Assembly (NCBI RefSeq): GCF_012911845.1
Contig: NZ_JAAXCU010000018.1
Coordinates: forward strand, 1-62,790
Reading direction: 5' to 3'
DNA from: Bacillus sp. RO2
Lineage (GTDB): Bacteria; Bacillota; Bacilli; Bacillales; Bacillaceae_I
DNA length: 62,790 nt
Shown here: piece after piece, positions 29,933-44,713 of the stretch
How positions within the stretch are numbered: position 1 is the stretch's first letter
Layout of the letters: each line of letters starts with the position of its first letter
The notes under the pieces: model-generated
Databases searched by the model: none
What the model saw: the letters and a program-made list of their open reading frames with translations, nothing else
What the model was told of the DNA's origin: nothing
Made by a program: the position numbers and the translations under genes

Positions 29933-29975
29933 AGCAAAGGTGCTTATATAACCTGTTGCTTTGGAGGATATGTTA

Positions 29976-30224
29976 ATGTCTTATGAAAAAGTGATGCAGG
30001 CAAACACCTTCATTGTTGGTACCAAACAAACAGTGAAGGCGCTGAAATCCGGAACAGTAAAAGAGGTTGTCATTGCAGAGGATGCTGATGTGATTGTCAC
30101 ACAGAAAGTTGTCCAAACTGCCAATGAGCACAACATACCAGTCTTAAAAGTAGATTCGATGAAAAAACTCGGAAAAGCTTGCGGGATTGAAGTGGGTGCC
30201 TCCGCTGTTGCGATCATTCATTAA
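29976..30224 (+). CDS. rplGB: L7Ae-family K-turn-binding protein (RplGB/YbxF)
   Basis: The 82-residue protein belongs to the L7Ae/L30e family that binds kink-turn RNA; B. subtilis YbxF is a ribosome-associated member. [22 protein letters not shown] and [18 protein letters not shown] are the conserved RNA-binding segments. Two earlier in-frame starts (TTG, ATG) overlap or crowd the GGAGG at 29963-29967, while this ATG is eight bases from it and gives MSYEKV as in relatives. It lies ahead of rpsL in the same transcript. Confidence 0.92.
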   Translation: MSYEKVMQANTFIVGTKQTVKALKSGTVKEVVIAEDADVIVTQKVVQTANEHNIPVLKVDSMKKLGKACGIEVGASAVAIIH

Positions 30225-30279
30225 AAACTGTTTTTGTGAGTGCAGATTCGCAAAGACTTTGTTTTTTACCTAAAAATGA

Positions 30280-30297
30280 ACCACCTGGATATGTGGT
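30280..30297 (+). promoter_or_regulatory. Small hairpin before rpsL
   Basis: ACCAC-CTGGATAT-GTGGT, 30 bases before the rpsL start. It lacks a T-run. It could be a feedback or processing site; no direct evidence. Confidence 0.3.
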
Positions 30298-30302
30298 CTT
30301 AA

Positions 30303-30749
<447 letters not shown>

Positions 30750-30798
30750 TAAACTTCAAACTGCTTAACATTAAGTTACCCGAAAGGAGGAAAATAAT

Positions 30799-31269
30799 AT
30801 GCCACGTAAAGGCCCTGTTGCAAAAAGAGACGTATTACCAGATCCGTTATACAACTCTAAATTAGTAACTCGTCTTGTAAATAAATTAATGATCGATGGT
30901 AAGAGAGGAAAATCTCAAGCTATCATCTATAACGCATTCAAACTAGTTGGTGAGCGTTCCGGACAAGAACCTATGGAAGTGTTCGAACAAGCTATGAAAA
31001 ACATCATGCCTGTTCTTGAAGTTAGAGCACGTCGTGTAGGTGGAGCAAACTACCAAGTACCTGTAGAGGTGCGCCCAGATCGTCGTACAACTCTTGGACT
31101 TCGTTATTTAGTTAACTACTCTCGTCTTCGTGGAGAGAAAACGATGGAAGAGCGTTTAGCTAATGAAATCCTTGATGCTGCTAACAACACTGGTGCTTCC
31201 GTTAAGAAGCGTGAAGATATGCACAAAATGGCAGAAGCAAACAAAGCGTTTGCTCACTACCGCTGGTAA
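30799..31269 (+). CDS. rpsG: 30S ribosomal protein S7
   Basis: S7 starts assembly of the 30S head by binding the 3' domain of 16S rRNA and contacts the E site. The 156 residues begin [26 protein letters not shown] (conserved N-terminal arm) and contain the [14 protein letters not shown] beta hairpin. CGAAAGGAGG precedes the start. Full length for the family. Confidence 0.96.
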   Translation: MPRKGPVAKRDVLPDPLYNSKLVTRLVNKLMIDGKRGKSQAIIYNAFKLVGERSGQEPMEVFEQAMKNIMPVLEVRARRVGGANYQVPVEVRPDRRTTLGLRYLVNYSRLRGEKTMEERLANEILDAANNTGASVKKREDMHKMAEANKAFAHYRW

Positions 31270-31286
31270 GATCACATATTATCTGG

Positions 31287-31313
31287 AGCTGTTAAGACAA
31301 GTACTTAACAGCT
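31287..31313 (+). promoter_or_regulatory. Perfect hairpin between rpsG and fusA
   Basis: AGCTGTTAAG-ACAAGTA-CTTAACAGCT has a perfect 10-bp stem, followed only by TTTCGG. The weak T-run argues against efficient termination. It may tune the ratio of S7 to EF-G or mark a processing site. Confidence 0.5.
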
Positions 31314-31358
31314 TTCGGTATAAATTAAATCTAGTTACTTAGGAAGGAGAAATACACT

Positions 31359-33437
31359 ATGGCAAGAGAGTTCTCCTTAGATAAAACACGTAATATCGGT
31401 ATCATGGCTCACATCGATGCTGGTAAAACAACAACAACTGAGCGTGTTTTGTTCTACACAGGACGTATTCACAAAATTGGTGAAACTCACGAAGGTGCTT
31501 CTCAAATGGACTGGATGGAGCAGGAGCAAGAGCGTGGAATCACGATCACATCTGCTGCGACAACAGCTCAATGGAAAGGTCACCGCGTAAACATTATCGA
31601 TACACCTGGTCACGTAGACTTCACTGTTGAAGTAGAACGTTCCCTACGTGTACTTGATGGTGCGGTAGCAGTTCTTGATGCCCAATCAGGAGTTGAGCCT
31701 CAAACTGAAACAGTTTGGCGCCAAGCTACAACTTATGGTGTTCCACGTATCGTGTTCGTTAACAAGATGGACAAGATCGGTGCAGACTTCTTATATTCTG
31801 TAGGAACTATCCATGATCGCCTTCAAGCTAATGCTCATCCAATTCAACTTCCTATCGGAGCTGAAGATGAGTTTGAAGGTATCATCGACTTAGTAGAGAT
31901 GAAAGCATTCTACTACGAAGATGACTTAGGTACTCGTTCTGAAGCGAAAGATATTCCAGCTGAGTACAAAGACAAAGCAGACGAATATCGTCAACGCTTA
32001 GTGGAAGCAGTAGCAGAATTGGATGAAGAATTAATGATGAAATACCTTGAAGGAGAAGAGCTTACTACTGAAGAGTTGAAAGCGACTATCCGTAAAGGTA
32101 CTTGTGACGTTAACTTCTACCCAGTAATCTGTGGTTCTGCATTCAAAAACAAAGGTGTTCAATTAATGCTTGACGCTGTTATTGATTACCTTCCAGCGCC
32201 AACAGACGTACCTGCAATCAAAGGTATCGTTCCTGACACTGAAGAAGAAGTAACTCGTGAATCTGGAGACGACAACCCGTTTGCTGCTCTTGCATTCAAA
32301 GTTATGACTGACCCTTATGTAGGTAAATTAACGTTCTTCCGTGTGTACTCTGGTACATTAAACTCCGGATCTTACGTAATCAACTCTACAAAAGGTAAGC
32401 GTGAGCGTGTAGGACGTATCCTACAAATGCACGCAAACAGCCGTGAAGAGATTCCTGTTGTATATTCTGGAGATATCGCTGCTGCAGTTGGTCTTAAAGA
32501 CACAACTACTGGTGACACGCTATGTGACGATAAAAACCAAGTTATCTTGGAGTCCATGGAGTTCCCAGAGCCGGTTATCCAATTGTCTGTTGAGCCTAAA
32601 TCCAAGGCTGACCAAGACAAAATGACAACTGCTCTTCAAAAGCTACAAGAAGAAGATCCTACTTTCCGTGCACATACAGATCAGGAAACTGGTCAAACAA
32701 TCATCGCAGGTATGGGTGAGCTTCACCTTGATATCCTAGTTGATCGTATGAAGCGTGAATTCAAAGTAGAAGCAAACGTTGGTGCACCTCAGGTTGCTTA
32801 CCGTGAAACGTTCCGTGGATCTGCTAAGGTTGAAGGTAAATTTGCTCGTCAATCTGGTGGACGTGGTCAATTCGGACACGTTTGGATCGAATTTGAACCA
32901 AACGAAGAAGGAAAAGGCTTCGAATTTGAAAACAAAATCGTAGGTGGGGTTGTACCTCGTGAATACGTACCTGCAGTTCAAGCTGGTCTTGAAGATGCAA
33001 TGGCGAACGGTGTACTAGCTGGTTACCCTCTAATCGATGTTAAAGCAGCATTGGTTGATGGTTCTTACCATGACGTTGACTCCTCTGAGATGGCGTTTAA
33101 AGTAGCTGCATCTTTAGCTCTTAAAAATGCAGTATCCAAATGTAACCCTGTAATCCTTGAGCCTGTCATGAAAGTTGAAGTAGTGACACCTGAAGAGTAC
33201 ATGGGAGACATCATGGGTGGTATCACTTCCCGTCGTGGTCGTGTAGAAGGTATGGAAGCTCGCGGTAACGCTCAAGTTGTTCGCGCTATGGTTCCACTAT
33301 CTGAAATGTTTGGTTATGCAACATCCCTACGTTCTAACACACAAGGACGTGGAGTGTTCACAATGCATTTCGATCACTATGAAGAAGTACCAAAATCGAT
33401 TTCTGAAGAAATCATCAAAAAAAATAAAGGTGAATAA
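31359..33437 (+). CDS. fusA: Elongation factor G
   Basis: EF-G moves tRNA and mRNA after peptide bond formation and helps recycle ribosomes. The 692 residues show the GTPase motifs AHIDAGKT (17-24), [13 protein letters not shown] and NKMDKIG, then domains II-V with the conserved tip loop of domain IV ([10 protein letters not shown]). AGGAAGGAG precedes the ATG. No fusidic-acid resistance change was looked for in detail. Confidence 0.96.
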   Translation: MAREFSLDKTRNIGIMAHIDAGKTTTTERVLFYTGRIHKIGETHEGASQMDWMEQEQERGITITSAATTAQWKGHRVNIIDTPGHVDFTVEVERSLRVLDGAVAVLDAQSGVEPQTETVWRQATTYGVPRIVFVNKMDKIGADFLYSVGTIHDRLQANAHPIQLPIGAEDEFEGIIDLVEMKAFYYEDDLGTRSEAKDIPAEYKDKADEYRQRLVEAVAELDEELMMKYLEGEELTTEELKATIRKGTCDVNFYPVICGSAFKNKGVQLMLDAVIDYLPAPTDVPAIKGIVPDTEEEVTRESGDDNPFAALAFKVMTDPYVGKLTFFRVYSGTLNSGSYVINSTKGKRERVGRILQMHANSREEIPVVYSGDIAAAVGLKDTTTGDTLCDDKNQVILESMEFPEPVIQLSVEPKSKADQDKMTTALQKLQEEDPTFRAHTDQETGQTIIAGMGELHLDILVDRMKREFKVEANVGAPQVAYRETFRGSAKVEGKFARQSGGRGQFGHVWIEFEPNEEGKGFEFENKIVGGVVPREYVPAVQAGLEDAMANGVLAGYPLIDVKAALVDGSYHDVDSSEMAFKVAASLALKNAVSKCNPVILEPVMKVEVVTPEEYMGDIMGGITSRRGRVEGMEARGNAQVVRAMVPLSEMFGYATSLRSNTQGRGVFTMHFDHYEEVPKSISEEIIKKNKGE

Positions 33438-33548
33438 TTGATTTTCACCTAATCTTGTTTTATAAATAGTATGTAGGTTAATAAGTGGAAATCACTTGTT
33501 AATAACATATAAAATAAAAATTAATGAAATTCTAAGGAGGATATAACA

Positions 33549-34739
33549 ATGGGTAAAGAGAAATTCGATAGATCCAAGACTCATGCTAATATCGGTACAA
33601 TCGGTCACGTTGACCACGGTAAAACAACTTTAACAGCTGCAATCACTACTGTTCTTGCTAAGAAGAGCGGTAAAGGTGCTGCAATGGCATACGACATGAT
33701 CGATGCTGCTCCAGAAGAAAGAGAGCGTGGAATCACAATTTCTACAGCTCACGTTGAGTACGAAACTGATACTCGTCACTATGCGCACGTTGACTGCCCA
33801 GGACATGCTGACTATGTTAAAAACATGATCACTGGTGCTGCTCAAATGGACGGCGGAATCCTAGTAGTATCTGCTGCTGACGGCCCAATGCCACAAACTC
33901 GTGAGCACATCCTTCTTTCTCGTCAAGTAGGTGTACCTTACCTAGTAGTATTCTTAAACAAATGCGACATGGTAGACGATGAAGAATTATTAGAACTAGT
34001 TGAAATGGAAGTTCGTGACCTTCTTTCTGAGTACGATTTCCCTGGAGACGATGTTCCTGTAATCAAAGGTTCTGCTCTTAAAGCTCTTGAAGGAGACGCT
34101 GAGTGGGAAGAAAGAATCGTTGAGCTTATGGCTGCAGTTGATGACTACATCCCAACACCAGCTCGTGACACTGAAAAGCCATTCATGATGCCAGTTGAGG
34201 ACGTATTCTCTATCACTGGTCGTGGAACAGTTGCTACTGGACGTGTTGAGCGTGGACAAGTTAAAGTTGGTGACACTATCGAAATCATCGGTTTAACTGA
34301 AGAGCCTAAATCTACTACTGTAACTGGAGTAGAAATGTTCCGTAAGCTTCTTGACTATGCTGAAGCTGGAGACAACATCGGTGCACTTCTTCGTGGGGTT
34401 GCTCGTGACGACATCCAACGTGGACAAGTATTAGCTAAGCCTGGTACAATCACTCCACACACAAAGTTCAAAGCTGAAGTTTACGTACTATCTAAAGAAG
34501 AGGGTGGACGTCACACTCCATTCTTCACAAACTACCGTCCTCAGTTCTACTTCCGTACAACTGACGTAACTGGTATTTGTAACCTACCTGAAGGTATCGA
34601 AATGGTTATGCCTGGCGACAACGTTGAGATGACTGTTGAGCTTATCTCTCCAATCGCTATCGAAGAAGGAACTAAGTTCTCTATTCGTGAAGGTGGACGT
34701 ACTGTAGGCGCTGGTGTTGTAGCGACTATCCAAGAGTAA
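33549..34739 (+). CDS. tuf: Elongation factor Tu
   Basis: EF-Tu brings aminoacyl-tRNA to the ribosome. GTPase motifs are GHVDHGKT (19-26), DCPGHADY and NKCD; the effector region holds RERGITI, and domain II and III blocks ([26 protein letters not shown]) are complete in 396 residues. Codon use is strongly biased towards GGT, CGT and GAA, as in highly expressed genes. AAGGAGG precedes the ATG. One copy in this window. Confidence 0.97.
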   Translation: MGKEKFDRSKTHANIGTIGHVDHGKTTLTAAITTVLAKKSGKGAAMAYDMIDAAPEERERGITISTAHVEYETDTRHYAHVDCPGHADYVKNMITGAAQMDGGILVVSAADGPMPQTREHILLSRQVGVPYLVVFLNKCDMVDDEELLELVEMEVRDLLSEYDFPGDDVPVIKGSALKALEGDAEWEERIVELMAAVDDYIPTPARDTEKPFMMPVEDVFSITGRGTVATGRVERGQVKVGDTIEIIGLTEEPKSTTVTGVEMFRKLLDYAEAGDNIGALLRGVARDDIQRGQVLAKPGTITPHTKFKAEVYVLSKEEGGRHTPFFTNYRPQFYFRTTDVTGICNLPEGIEMVMPGDNVEMTVELISPIAIEEGTKFSIREGGRTVGAGVVATIQE

Positions 34740-34767
34740 TTTTTGGATCTATCATAGATCTTTTTAT

Positions 34768-34806
34768 AAGCCGGCATCCCGATTGAGGGTTGCCGGCTTT
34801 TTGATT
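34768..34806 (+). terminator. Terminator of the str operon
   Basis: AAGCCGGCA and TGCCGGCTT form a 9-bp stem with a 14-nt loop, followed by TTTTTGATTTTG. It ends the rpsL-tuf transcript. Confidence 0.87.
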
Positions 34807-34958
34807 TTGTTTTTTTAAGGGAGTGTGGGAGGGTGAGGTGCTGCTTTGGAATACTGGTAATGTTATGTGCCGAATGAAAAGTAGTCATAAAACAAAAAAC
34901 GTTTAATAATAGTTAGATATTTATAAATAACACCTCGTTTTAAGTGCTGCAAAAATCG

Positions 34959-35130
34959 TTCGGTCATTTTTCGCTTTCCTTCGGACAAAAACTACTAACT
35001 TAAAGGGGAGGTTCGGTCAACTTAATTTTTATTTTGGTCAATTTCTGAAAAACTTTGATCAACTATCGGATTTCTTCGGTCAATTTCAAAGAAACTTCGG
35101 CTAACTTTACGAAAACTTCGGACAATTGAC
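34959..35130. repeat. Degenerate 21-bp tandem repeat
   Basis: About eight imperfect units of TTCGGTCAAYTTnnnnGAAAC, mostly 20-22 bp, run through this gene-free stretch between tuf and rpsJ. The clearest units are near 35075-35120. No gene is recognised between 34806 and 35547. The sequence after the repeat (35131-35310) is AT-rich without a feature I can support. Confidence 0.65.
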
Positions 35131-35318
35131 ATTAGCAGCCCTCATCGGCCACTAATAATGATTATGCAACCACATCCACCAGTACCCTCCGGTCCAATCG
35201 TCGATCACACCCCCATACAACATCTTTGATAATACTCAAAATAACCTCTTTCTTCTATATAAATAACAACCATCTTCCACTGGAAAAAACTGAAACGAAT
35301 AAATCTCTTGCCCACTTG

Positions 35319-35347
35319 TTGCAATAAACCTCACTTCTCGTTATAAT
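35319..35347 (+). promoter_or_regulatory. S10 operon promoter P1
   Basis: TTGCAA, 17 bp, TATAAT. First of two tandem sigmaA promoters ahead of the S10-spc-alpha supercluster. Confidence 0.75.
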
Positions 35348-35381
35348 ATGAAAAGTGCTCAGAGATTTATTTGAAATATAG

Positions 35382-35410
35382 TTGCATTGTCTATTAACAC
35401 CATGTATAAT
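35382..35410 (+). promoter_or_regulatory. S10 operon promoter P2
   Basis: TTGCAT, 17 bp, TATAAT, exactly 63 bp downstream of P1, with the same TTGCA- type -35 box. Confidence 0.75.
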
Positions 35411-35414
35411 AGGT

Positions 35415-35856
<442 letters not shown>

Positions 35857-35893
35857 TCAATAAATTACTTAATTAATCTAGGAGGTGTGACTG

Positions 35894-36514
35894 ATGACCA
35901 AAGGAATCTTAGGAAGAAAAGTTGGTATGACTCAAGTTTTTGCTGAAAACGGCGATCTTATCCCTGTAACAGTAATTGAAGCTACACCAAACGTTGTACT
36001 TCAAGTTAAAACTGTTGAAACAGACGGATACGAAGCGGTTCAGATTGGTTTTGCTGACAAACGCGATAAATTAGCGAACAAGCCTTTAAAAGGACACGTT
36101 GCTAAAGCGAACACAGCACCTAAGCGCTTCATTCGTGAAATCAGTGGAGCTAACTTAGAAGTTGGTCAAGAAGTCAAAGTTGATATTTTCGCAGAAGGCG
36201 ATGTAGTAGATGTAACAGGAATCTCAAAGGGTAAAGGTTTCCAAGGCTCAATTAAGCGCCATAACCAATCTCGTGGCCCAATGAGTCACGGTTCCCGTTA
36301 TCACCGTCGTCCTGGTTCTATGGGACCTGTTGCTCCAAACCGTGTTTTCAAAGGTAAACTATTACCTGGACGCATGGGTGGAGAGCGCATTACTATCCAG
36401 AACCTTGAGATCGTGAAAGTAGACGTAGAACGTAACCTATTACTTGTTAAAGGTAACGTACCTGGTCCAAAAAAATCTTTAATCACAATTAAAAGTGCTA
36501 TAAAAGCAAACTAA
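35894..36514 (+). CDS. rplC: 50S ribosomal protein L3
   Basis: L3 binds 23S rRNA early and reaches the peptidyl transferase centre with an extended loop. The 206 residues show [16 protein letters not shown] at the start and the central [19 protein letters not shown] loop. AGGAGGTGTGACTG precedes the ATG; spacing fits. Confidence 0.96.
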   Translation: MTKGILGRKVGMTQVFAENGDLIPVTVIEATPNVVLQVKTVETDGYEAVQIGFADKRDKLANKPLKGHVAKANTAPKRFIREISGANLEVGQEVKVDIFAEGDVVDVTGISKGKGFQGSIKRHNQSRGPMSHGSRYHRRPGSMGPVAPNRVFKGKLLPGRMGGERITIQNLEIVKVDVERNLLLVKGNVPGPKKSLITIKSAIKAN

Positions 36515-36539
36515 TTGTTTAGGAAAGGAGGAACTACAA

Positions 36540-37163
36540 ATGCCTAAAGTAGCATTATACAACCAAGCTGGCGCAAACGTTGGTGAAGTTGAATTAGCAG
36601 ATGCTGTATTCGGTATTGAGCCAAATAACAGCGTATTGTTCGATGCGATCGTTATGCAAAGAGCATCTCAACGTCAAGGTACTGCAAAAGTAAAAGGACG
36701 TTCTGAAGTAGCAGGTGGTGGACGCAAACCATGGCGTCAAAAGGGTACTGGTCGTGCTCGTCAAGGATCTATCCGCTCTCCACAATGGCGTGGTGGTGGT
36801 ATCGTATTCGGTCCTACACCAAGAAGCTACAGCTACAAACTTCCTAAAAAAGTTCGTCGCTTAGCTATCAAATCTGCATTATCATCTAAGGTATTAGAAA
36901 ACGAACTATTAGTATTAGAAGGATTAGCTTTTGATGCACCAAAAACAAAAGAAATGACTTCTGTATTAAAAGGTTTAGAAATCAATCGTAAAGCGTTGAT
37001 CGTAACAGCTGACGCTGACGAAAACGTTGCTTTATCTGCTCGTAACATTCCTGGAGTAACAGTTGTTACAGTAACTGGTGTGAACGTATTAGACGTTGTT
37101 AACCACGATAAAGTAATCTTTACGAAAGACGCTGTTCAAAAATTAGAGGAGGTGCTTGCATAA
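36540..37163 (+). CDS. rplD: 50S ribosomal protein L4
   Basis: L4 lines the exit tunnel with its extended loop ([22 protein letters not shown] region, where macrolide-resistance changes occur; the [10 protein letters not shown] core is wild type). The 207 residues match B. subtilis. AAAGGAGG precedes the ATG. Its stop codon shares one base with the rplW start (TAATG), so the two are coupled. Confidence 0.96.
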   Translation: MPKVALYNQAGANVGEVELADAVFGIEPNNSVLFDAIVMQRASQRQGTAKVKGRSEVAGGGRKPWRQKGTGRARQGSIRSPQWRGGGIVFGPTPRSYSYKLPKKVRRLAIKSALSSKVLENELLVLEGLAFDAPKTKEMTSVLKGLEINRKALIVTADADENVALSARNIPGVTVVTVTGVNVLDVVNHDKVIFTKDAVQKLEEVLA

Positions 37164-37450
37164 TGAGAGATCATCGTGATGTTCTTAAGCGCCCCGTGAT
37201 TACTGAGCGTTCTACAGATTTAATGACTGAAAAGAAATATACTTTTGAAGTAGATGTTAGAGCTAATAAAACTGAAGTTAAAGACGCTGTTGAAGCGATC
37301 TTTGGCGTAGATGTTGAAAAAGTAAACATCATGAACTACAAAGGTAAATTCCGTCGTGTAGGTCGTCATAGCGGATTAACTAACCGTCGTAGAAAAGCTA
37401 TCGTAACTTTAAAAGCTGATAGCAAAGAAATCGAATTCTTCGAGGTTTAA
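37163..37450 (+). CDS. rplW: 50S ribosomal protein L23
   Basis: L23 sits at the tunnel exit and docks trigger factor and SRP. The 95 residues begin [21 protein letters not shown] and include [20 protein letters not shown]. Start overlaps the rplD stop by one base; GGAGG lies within the end of rplD. Confidence 0.96.
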   Translation: MRDHRDVLKRPVITERSTDLMTEKKYTFEVDVRANKTEVKDAVEAIFGVDVEKVNIMNYKGKFRRVGRHSGLTNRRRKAIVTLKADSKEIEFFEV

Positions 37451-37464
37451 TACAAAAATAATAA

Positions 37465-38319
<855 letters not shown>

Positions 38320-38376
38320 CGGGGTTGTACTACGGTTCAACGGAGCCGTAGAGCAATCACGAAGGGAGGTTTCCAC

Positions 38377-38655
38377 ATGGGTCGCAGCTTGAAAAAAGGG
38401 CCTTTTGTAGATGATCATTTAATGAACAAGATTGAAAAGTTAAATGAAACTGAGGGTAAACAAGTTGTTAAAACTTGGTCTCGTCGTTCTACTATTTTCC
38501 CACAATTTATCGGACATACAATCGCTGTATATGATGGCCGTAAACACGTACCAGTATATGTGACAGAAGACATGGTAGGTCACAAGCTTGGAGAATTCGC
38601 TCCATCTCGTGCTTACAAAGGTCACGGAAATGATGATAAGAAAACAAAACGCTAA
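38377..38655 (+). CDS. rpsS: 30S ribosomal protein S19
   Basis: S19 forms part of the 30S head and touches the large subunit through bridge B1a. [15 protein letters not shown] and [39 protein letters not shown] are the family blocks in 92 residues. GAAGGGAGG precedes the ATG. Confidence 0.96.
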   Translation: MGRSLKKGPFVDDHLMNKIEKLNETEGKQVVKTWSRRSTIFPQFIGHTIAVYDGRKHVPVYVTEDMVGHKLGEFAPSRAYKGHGNDDKKTKR

Positions 38656-38659
38656 TTAG

Positions 38660-39016
<357 letters not shown>

Positions 39017-39019
39017 CCA

Positions 39020-40303
<1,284 letters not shown>

Positions 40304-40323
40304 TCAAGAGGAGGTTCGCGAAA

Positions 40324-40587
40324 ATGAGTGAACGTAACCAACGTAAAGTTTACACTGGTCGTGTTGTTTCCGATAAAATGGATAAAACAATCACAGTACT
40401 AGTTGAAACTTACAAAACTCACCCACTCTACGGCAAACGTGTTAAGTACTCTAAAAAGTACAAAGCGCATGATGAGAATAGCACGGCTAAAACTGGCGAC
40501 ATCGTAAAAATCATGGAGACTCGTCCATTATCTTCTACGAAGCGTTTCCGTTTGCTAGAGGTTGTAGAGAAAGCTGTAATTATCTAA
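40324..40587 (+). CDS. rpsQ: 30S ribosomal protein S17
   Basis: S17 is an OB-fold primary binder of the 5' domain of 16S rRNA. The 87 residues include [22 protein letters not shown] and the signature [27 protein letters not shown] precedes the ATG. Confidence 0.96.
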   Translation: MSERNQRKVYTGRVVSDKMDKTITVLVETYKTHPLYGKRVKYSKKYKAHDENSTAKTGDIVKIMETRPLSSTKRFRLLEVVEKAVII

Positions 40588-40629
40588 TATATAAGTTCGG
40601 ATATTTAATTCCGAAGGGAGGTACCATGC

Positions 40630-40998
40630 ATGATTCAACAAGAATCTCGTTTGAAAGTTGCTGATAACTCAGGTGCTCGTGAAGTGCTTGCTATTAAAGT
40701 ACTAGGTGGATCTGGTCGTCGTTACGCTAACATTGGTGATGTAATTGTTTGTACAGTGAAACAAGCAACACCAGGAGGCGTTGTTAAAAAAGGTGACGTA
40801 GTGAAAGCTGTTGTAGTACGTACAAAGCGCGGAGTTCGTCGTAATGACGGTTCATACATCCGTTTCGATGAGAACGCATGCGTAATCATCAAGGATGATA
40901 AGAGCCCTCGTGGAACTCGTATCTTCGGACCAGTTGCACGTGAACTACGTGATAACAACTACATGAAGATTGTATCTTTAGCTCCAGAAGTTCTGTAA
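40630..40998 (+). CDS. rplN: 50S ribosomal protein L14
   Basis: L14 forms intersubunit bridges with h14 of 16S rRNA and binds RsfS. The 122 residues begin [20 protein letters not shown] and carry the [20 protein letters not shown] signature. GAAGGGAGG lies upstream. Confidence 0.96.
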   Translation: MIQQESRLKVADNSGAREVLAIKVLGGSGRRYANIGDVIVCTVKQATPGGVVKKGDVVKAVVVRTKRGVRRNDGSYIRFDENACVIIKDDKSPRGTRIFGPVARELRDNNYMKIVSLAPEVL

Positions 40999-41035
40999 TA
41001 AATCGAAAAGATGTTTGTCAAGGAGGTGCGAAAGG

Positions 41036-41347
41036 ATGCATGTCAAAAAAGGTGATAAAGTTGTAGTTATCTCTGGTAAGGATAAAGGGAAACAAGGAGT
41101 TATTCTTGAATCTTATCCTAAGAAAGACCGTGTTCTTGTAGAAGGTATCAACGTGATCAAAAAGCACGCTAAACCATCTCAAGAAAATCCTCAAGGTGGA
41201 ATCATCAACCGTGAGGCACCTATTCATGTATCAAACGTTATGCCTTTAGATCCTAAGTCCGGTGAACCGACTCGTGTAGGATACAAGGTAGTTGACGGTA
41301 AAAAAGTACGTGTTGCAACAAAATCAGGTGAACAATTAGATAAATAG
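41036..41347 (+). CDS. rplX: 50S ribosomal protein L24
   Basis: L24 starts large-subunit assembly. The 103 residues have an N-terminal KOW motif ([21 protein letters not shown]). The ATG at 41036 gives MHVKKGDKV as in the family. An upstream in-frame start overlaps the AAGGAGGTG Shine-Dalgarno and is rejected. Confidence 0.95.
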   Translation: MHVKKGDKVVVISGKDKGKQGVILESYPKKDRVLVEGINVIKKHAKPSQENPQGGIINREAPIHVSNVMPLDPKSGEPTRVGYKVVDGKKVRVATKSGEQLDK

Positions 41348-41373
41348 AACGTTTAAGAAAGGAGGTACTTTTG

Positions 41374-41913
41374 ATGAACCGCCTAAAAGAAAAGTATCAA
41401 AGCGAAATTATTCCTGCTCTAATGGGCAAGTTTAACTATAAATCTGTGATGCAAGCTCCAAAGCTTGAGAAAATCGTTATCAACATGGGTGTTGGTGATG
41501 CAGTAGCAAACTCTAAGGCTTTAGACGCAGCTGTTGAAGAGTTAACTTCAATCACTGGTCAAAAACCTGTTGTAACAAGAGCGAAAAAATCTATCGCTGG
41601 TTTCCGTCTTCGTGAAGGAATGCCTATCGGTGCGAAAGTTACATTACGCGGTGAGCGTATGTACGAATTCCTAGATAAGTTAGTATCTGTTTCTCTACCA
41701 CGTGTTCGTGACTTCCGTGGAATCTCTAAAAAGTCTTTCGACGGTCGTGGAAACTACACTCTTGGAGTGAAAGAGCAACTTATCTTCCCTGAAATTGATT
41801 ACGATAAAGTTAGCAAAGTTCGTGGTATGGATATCGTTATCGTTACTACTGCTAACACTGATGAAGAAGCTCGTGAGCTTTTAACATCATTCGGAATGCC
41901 ATTCCAAAAATAA
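41374..41913 (+). CDS. rplE: 50S ribosomal protein L5
   Basis: L5 binds 5S rRNA and the P-site tRNA side of the central protuberance. The 179 residues begin [12 protein letters not shown] and include [34 protein letters not shown] and [13 protein letters not shown] three bases upstream is less well spaced from GGAGG (41361-41365) than this ATG (8 bases). Confidence 0.96.
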   Translation: MNRLKEKYQSEIIPALMGKFNYKSVMQAPKLEKIVINMGVGDAVANSKALDAAVEELTSITGQKPVVTRAKKSIAGFRLREGMPIGAKVTLRGERMYEFLDKLVSVSLPRVRDFRGISKKSFDGRGNYTLGVKEQLIFPEIDYDKVSKVRGMDIVIVTTANTDEEARELLTSFGMPFQK

Positions 41914-42129
<216 letters not shown>

Positions 42130-42159
42130 AACCCGATAATTGGGAAGGAGGTAAATTAA

Positions 42160-42558
<399 letters not shown>

Positions 42559-42589
42559 TAAATTTCTTTAAATGAACGGAGGTGTAACT

Positions 42590-43126
42590 ATGTCACGTGT
42601 AGGTAAAAAACCTATTGAAATCCCAACTGGGGTTACAATTACAAACGACAACAACACAGTTACCGTAAAAGGTCCTAAAGGTGAATTAACTCGTACATTC
42701 AGCCAAGATATGGCTATTACAGTTGAAGAGAACGTATTAACAGTAGTACGTCCTTCTGAAAGCAAAGAACACCGTACAATCCACGGAACAACTCGTGCAC
42801 TTTTAAACAACATGGTTCAAGGTGTTACAACTGGTTTCGAAAGAGGATTGGAACTTATCGGGGTAGGTTACCGTGCATCTAAGCAAGGTAACAAACTAGT
42901 TCTTAACGTTGGTTACTCTCATCCAGTTGAGATCACTCCTGAACAGGGGATCGAAGTGGAAGTACCGGCAAACACAAAGATCGTTATTAAAGGTATTGAT
43001 AAAGAGCGCGTAGGTGCTTTAGCAGCTAACATTCGTGACGTTCGCCCACCAGAGCCTTACAAAGGTAAAGGTATTCGTTATGAAGGTGAACAAGTACGTC
43101 GTAAAGAAGGTAAAACTGCTAAGTAA
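42590..43126 (+). CDS. rplF: 50S ribosomal protein L6
   Basis: L6 lies near the sarcin-ricin loop and the factor-binding site. The 178 residues start [12 protein letters not shown] and end with the signature [31 protein letters not shown] precedes this ATG; an earlier in-frame ATG overlaps the Shine-Dalgarno. Confidence 0.96.
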   Translation: MSRVGKKPIEIPTGVTITNDNNTVTVKGPKGELTRTFSQDMAITVEENVLTVVRPSESKEHRTIHGTTRALLNNMVQGVTTGFERGLELIGVGYRASKQGNKLVLNVGYSHPVEITPEQGIEVEVPANTKIVIKGIDKERVGALAANIRDVRPPEPYKGKGIRYEGEQVRRKEGKTAK

Positions 43127-43161
43127 TACGGCATAAGCAGATAGAAAGGAGTGACTGCACG

Positions 43162-43521
43162 ATGATTACAAAACCTGATAAGAATTCTACTCGTAAGAAA
43201 AGACACACTCGTGTTCGTGCTAAGTTATCAGGAACTGCAACTCGTCCACGTTTAAATGTGTTCCGTTCCAACCAACACATTTACGCTCAAGTGATCGACG
43301 ATACTAACGCTGTAACAATCGCAAGTGCTTCTACACTTGACAAAGATGTAACAGCAAACGGTAGCAACGTTGAGTCCGCTAAAGCAGTTGGAGAACTTGT
43401 TGCAAAGCGCGCAATTGAAAAAGGAATCAAATCAGTAGTATTCGACCGCGGTGGATACTTATATCACGGCCGTGTGAAAGCATTAGCAGATGCTGCACGT
43501 GAGGCTGGTCTAGAATTTTAA
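43162..43521 (+). CDS. rplR: 50S ribosomal protein L18
   Basis: L18 binds 5S rRNA together with L5. The 119 residues have an arginine-rich N-terminus ([14 protein letters not shown]) and [26 protein letters not shown] at the end. GAAAGGAGTG precedes the ATG. Confidence 0.96.
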   Translation: MITKPDKNSTRKKRHTRVRAKLSGTATRPRLNVFRSNQHIYAQVIDDTNAVTIASASTLDKDVTANGSNVESAKAVGELVAKRAIEKGIKSVVFDRGGYLYHGRVKALADAAREAGLEF

Positions 43522-43541
43522 TCGACAAAGGAGGGACACTG

Positions 43542-44042
43542 ATGCGTCGTATTGATCCAAACAAATTAGAACTTGAAGAACGCGTTGTTACGGTTAACCG
43601 CGTTGCGAAAGTAGTAAAAGGTGGACGTCGTTTCCGCTTTGCTGCTCTTGTAGTAGTAGGAGATAAAAACGGTAATGTTGGTTTTGGTACTGGTAAAGCT
43701 CAAGAGGTACCTGAAGCAATCCGTAAAGCAATTGAAGATGCGAAAAAGAACTTGGTTGCTGTACCTATCGTTGGTACAACAATTCCTCACCAAGTACTTG
43801 GTGAGTTCGGTTCTGGTGAAATCCTATTGAAACCTGCTTCTGAAGGTACAGGGGTTATCGCTGGAGGACCAGTTCGTGCGGTACTTGAGTTAGCGGGTGT
43901 TCAAGACATCCTTTCTAAATCTTTAGGATCTAACACACCAATCAACATGATCCGTGCAACACTTAACGGATTAAAGCAATTGAAACGTGCAGAGGACGTT
44001 GCTAAATTGCGTGGTAAAACGGTAGAAGAACTGTTAGGATAA
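43542..44042 (+). CDS. rpsE: 30S ribosomal protein S5
   Basis: S5 acts in accuracy and mRNA entry. The 166 residues contain the spectinomycin loop ([20 protein letters not shown], wild type) and the DSRBD-like fold with [29 protein letters not shown] precedes the ATG. Confidence 0.96.
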   Translation: MRRIDPNKLELEERVVTVNRVAKVVKGGRRFRFAALVVVGDKNGNVGFGTGKAQEVPEAIRKAIEDAKKNLVAVPIVGTTIPHQVLGEFGSGEILLKPASEGTGVIAGGPVRAVLELAGVQDILSKSLGSNTPINMIRATLNGLKQLKRAEDVAKLRGKTVEELLG

Positions 44043-44055
44043 GGAGGGAAACAAA

Positions 44056-44238
44056 ATGGCGAACAAATTAGCAATCACCCTCACTCGCAGTGTAATCGGT
44101 CGTCCACAAGATCAACGTGCGACTGTTCAAACTCTTGGTTTGAAAAAGATGCACCAAACAGTTGTCCATGAGGATAACGCAGCTATCCGTGGAATGATTA
44201 ACAAGGTATCTCACCTTGTTACTGTGAAAGAGCAATAA
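44056..44238 (+). CDS. rpmD: 50S ribosomal protein L30
   Basis: L30 is a small 60-residue protein with [26 protein letters not shown] and the C-terminal [24 protein letters not shown] precedes the ATG, 13 bases behind rpsE. Confidence 0.96.
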   Translation: MANKLAITLTRSVIGRPQDQRATVQTLGLKKMHQTVVHEDNAAIRGMINKVSHLVTVKEQ

Positions 44239-44272
44239 ATAGAAACGGTTTTTTAAATAAGGAGGTGCCACA

Positions 44273-44713
44273 ATGAAACTTCATGAGTTAAAACCTAACG
44301 AAGGATCTCGTAAAGAGCGCAACCGTGTAGGTCGCGGAACTGGTTCTGGTAACGGAAAAACTTCTGGTAAAGGTCATAAAGGTCAAAATGCACGCTCTGG
44401 CGGTGGCGTTCGTCCTGGATTCGAAGGTGGTCAAACACCTCTATTCCAACGCTTACCTAAGCGCGGATTCACGAACATCAATCGCAAAGAGTACGCAATT
44501 ATCAACCTTGATACTTTAAACCGCTTTGACGAAGGAACTGAAGTTACTCCTGAATTACTTGTTGAAACAGGTTTAGTTAGCAAATTAAACGCTGGTCTTA
44601 AAGTATTGGGTAATGGTTCTATCGAGAAAAAGCTTACAGTTCGTGCTCATAAATTCTCCTCAGCAGCTAAGGAAGCTATCGAAGCAGCTGGCGGTTCAGT
44701 TGAGGTGATTTAA
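44273..44713 (+). CDS. rplO: 50S ribosomal protein L15
   Basis: L15 extends deep into the large subunit during late assembly. The 146 residues begin [20 protein letters not shown] and have the Gly/Arg-rich [20 protein letters not shown] arm. Its stop codon shares a base with the secY ATG, so ribosome assembly and secretion are coupled in translation as in other Bacillus. Confidence 0.96.
   Translation: MKLHELKPNEGSRKERNRVGRGTGSGNGKTSGKGHKGQNARSGGGVRPGFEGGQTPLFQRLPKRGFTNINRKEYAIINLDTLNRFDEGTEVTPELLVETGLVSKLNAGLKVLGNGSIEKKLTVRAHKFSSAAKEAIEAAGGSVEVI

Noticed and set aside
34541-34888. Minus-strand gene at the tuf terminator
   Set aside because: Frame opposite to tuf caused by its codon bias, and it would run through the terminator.
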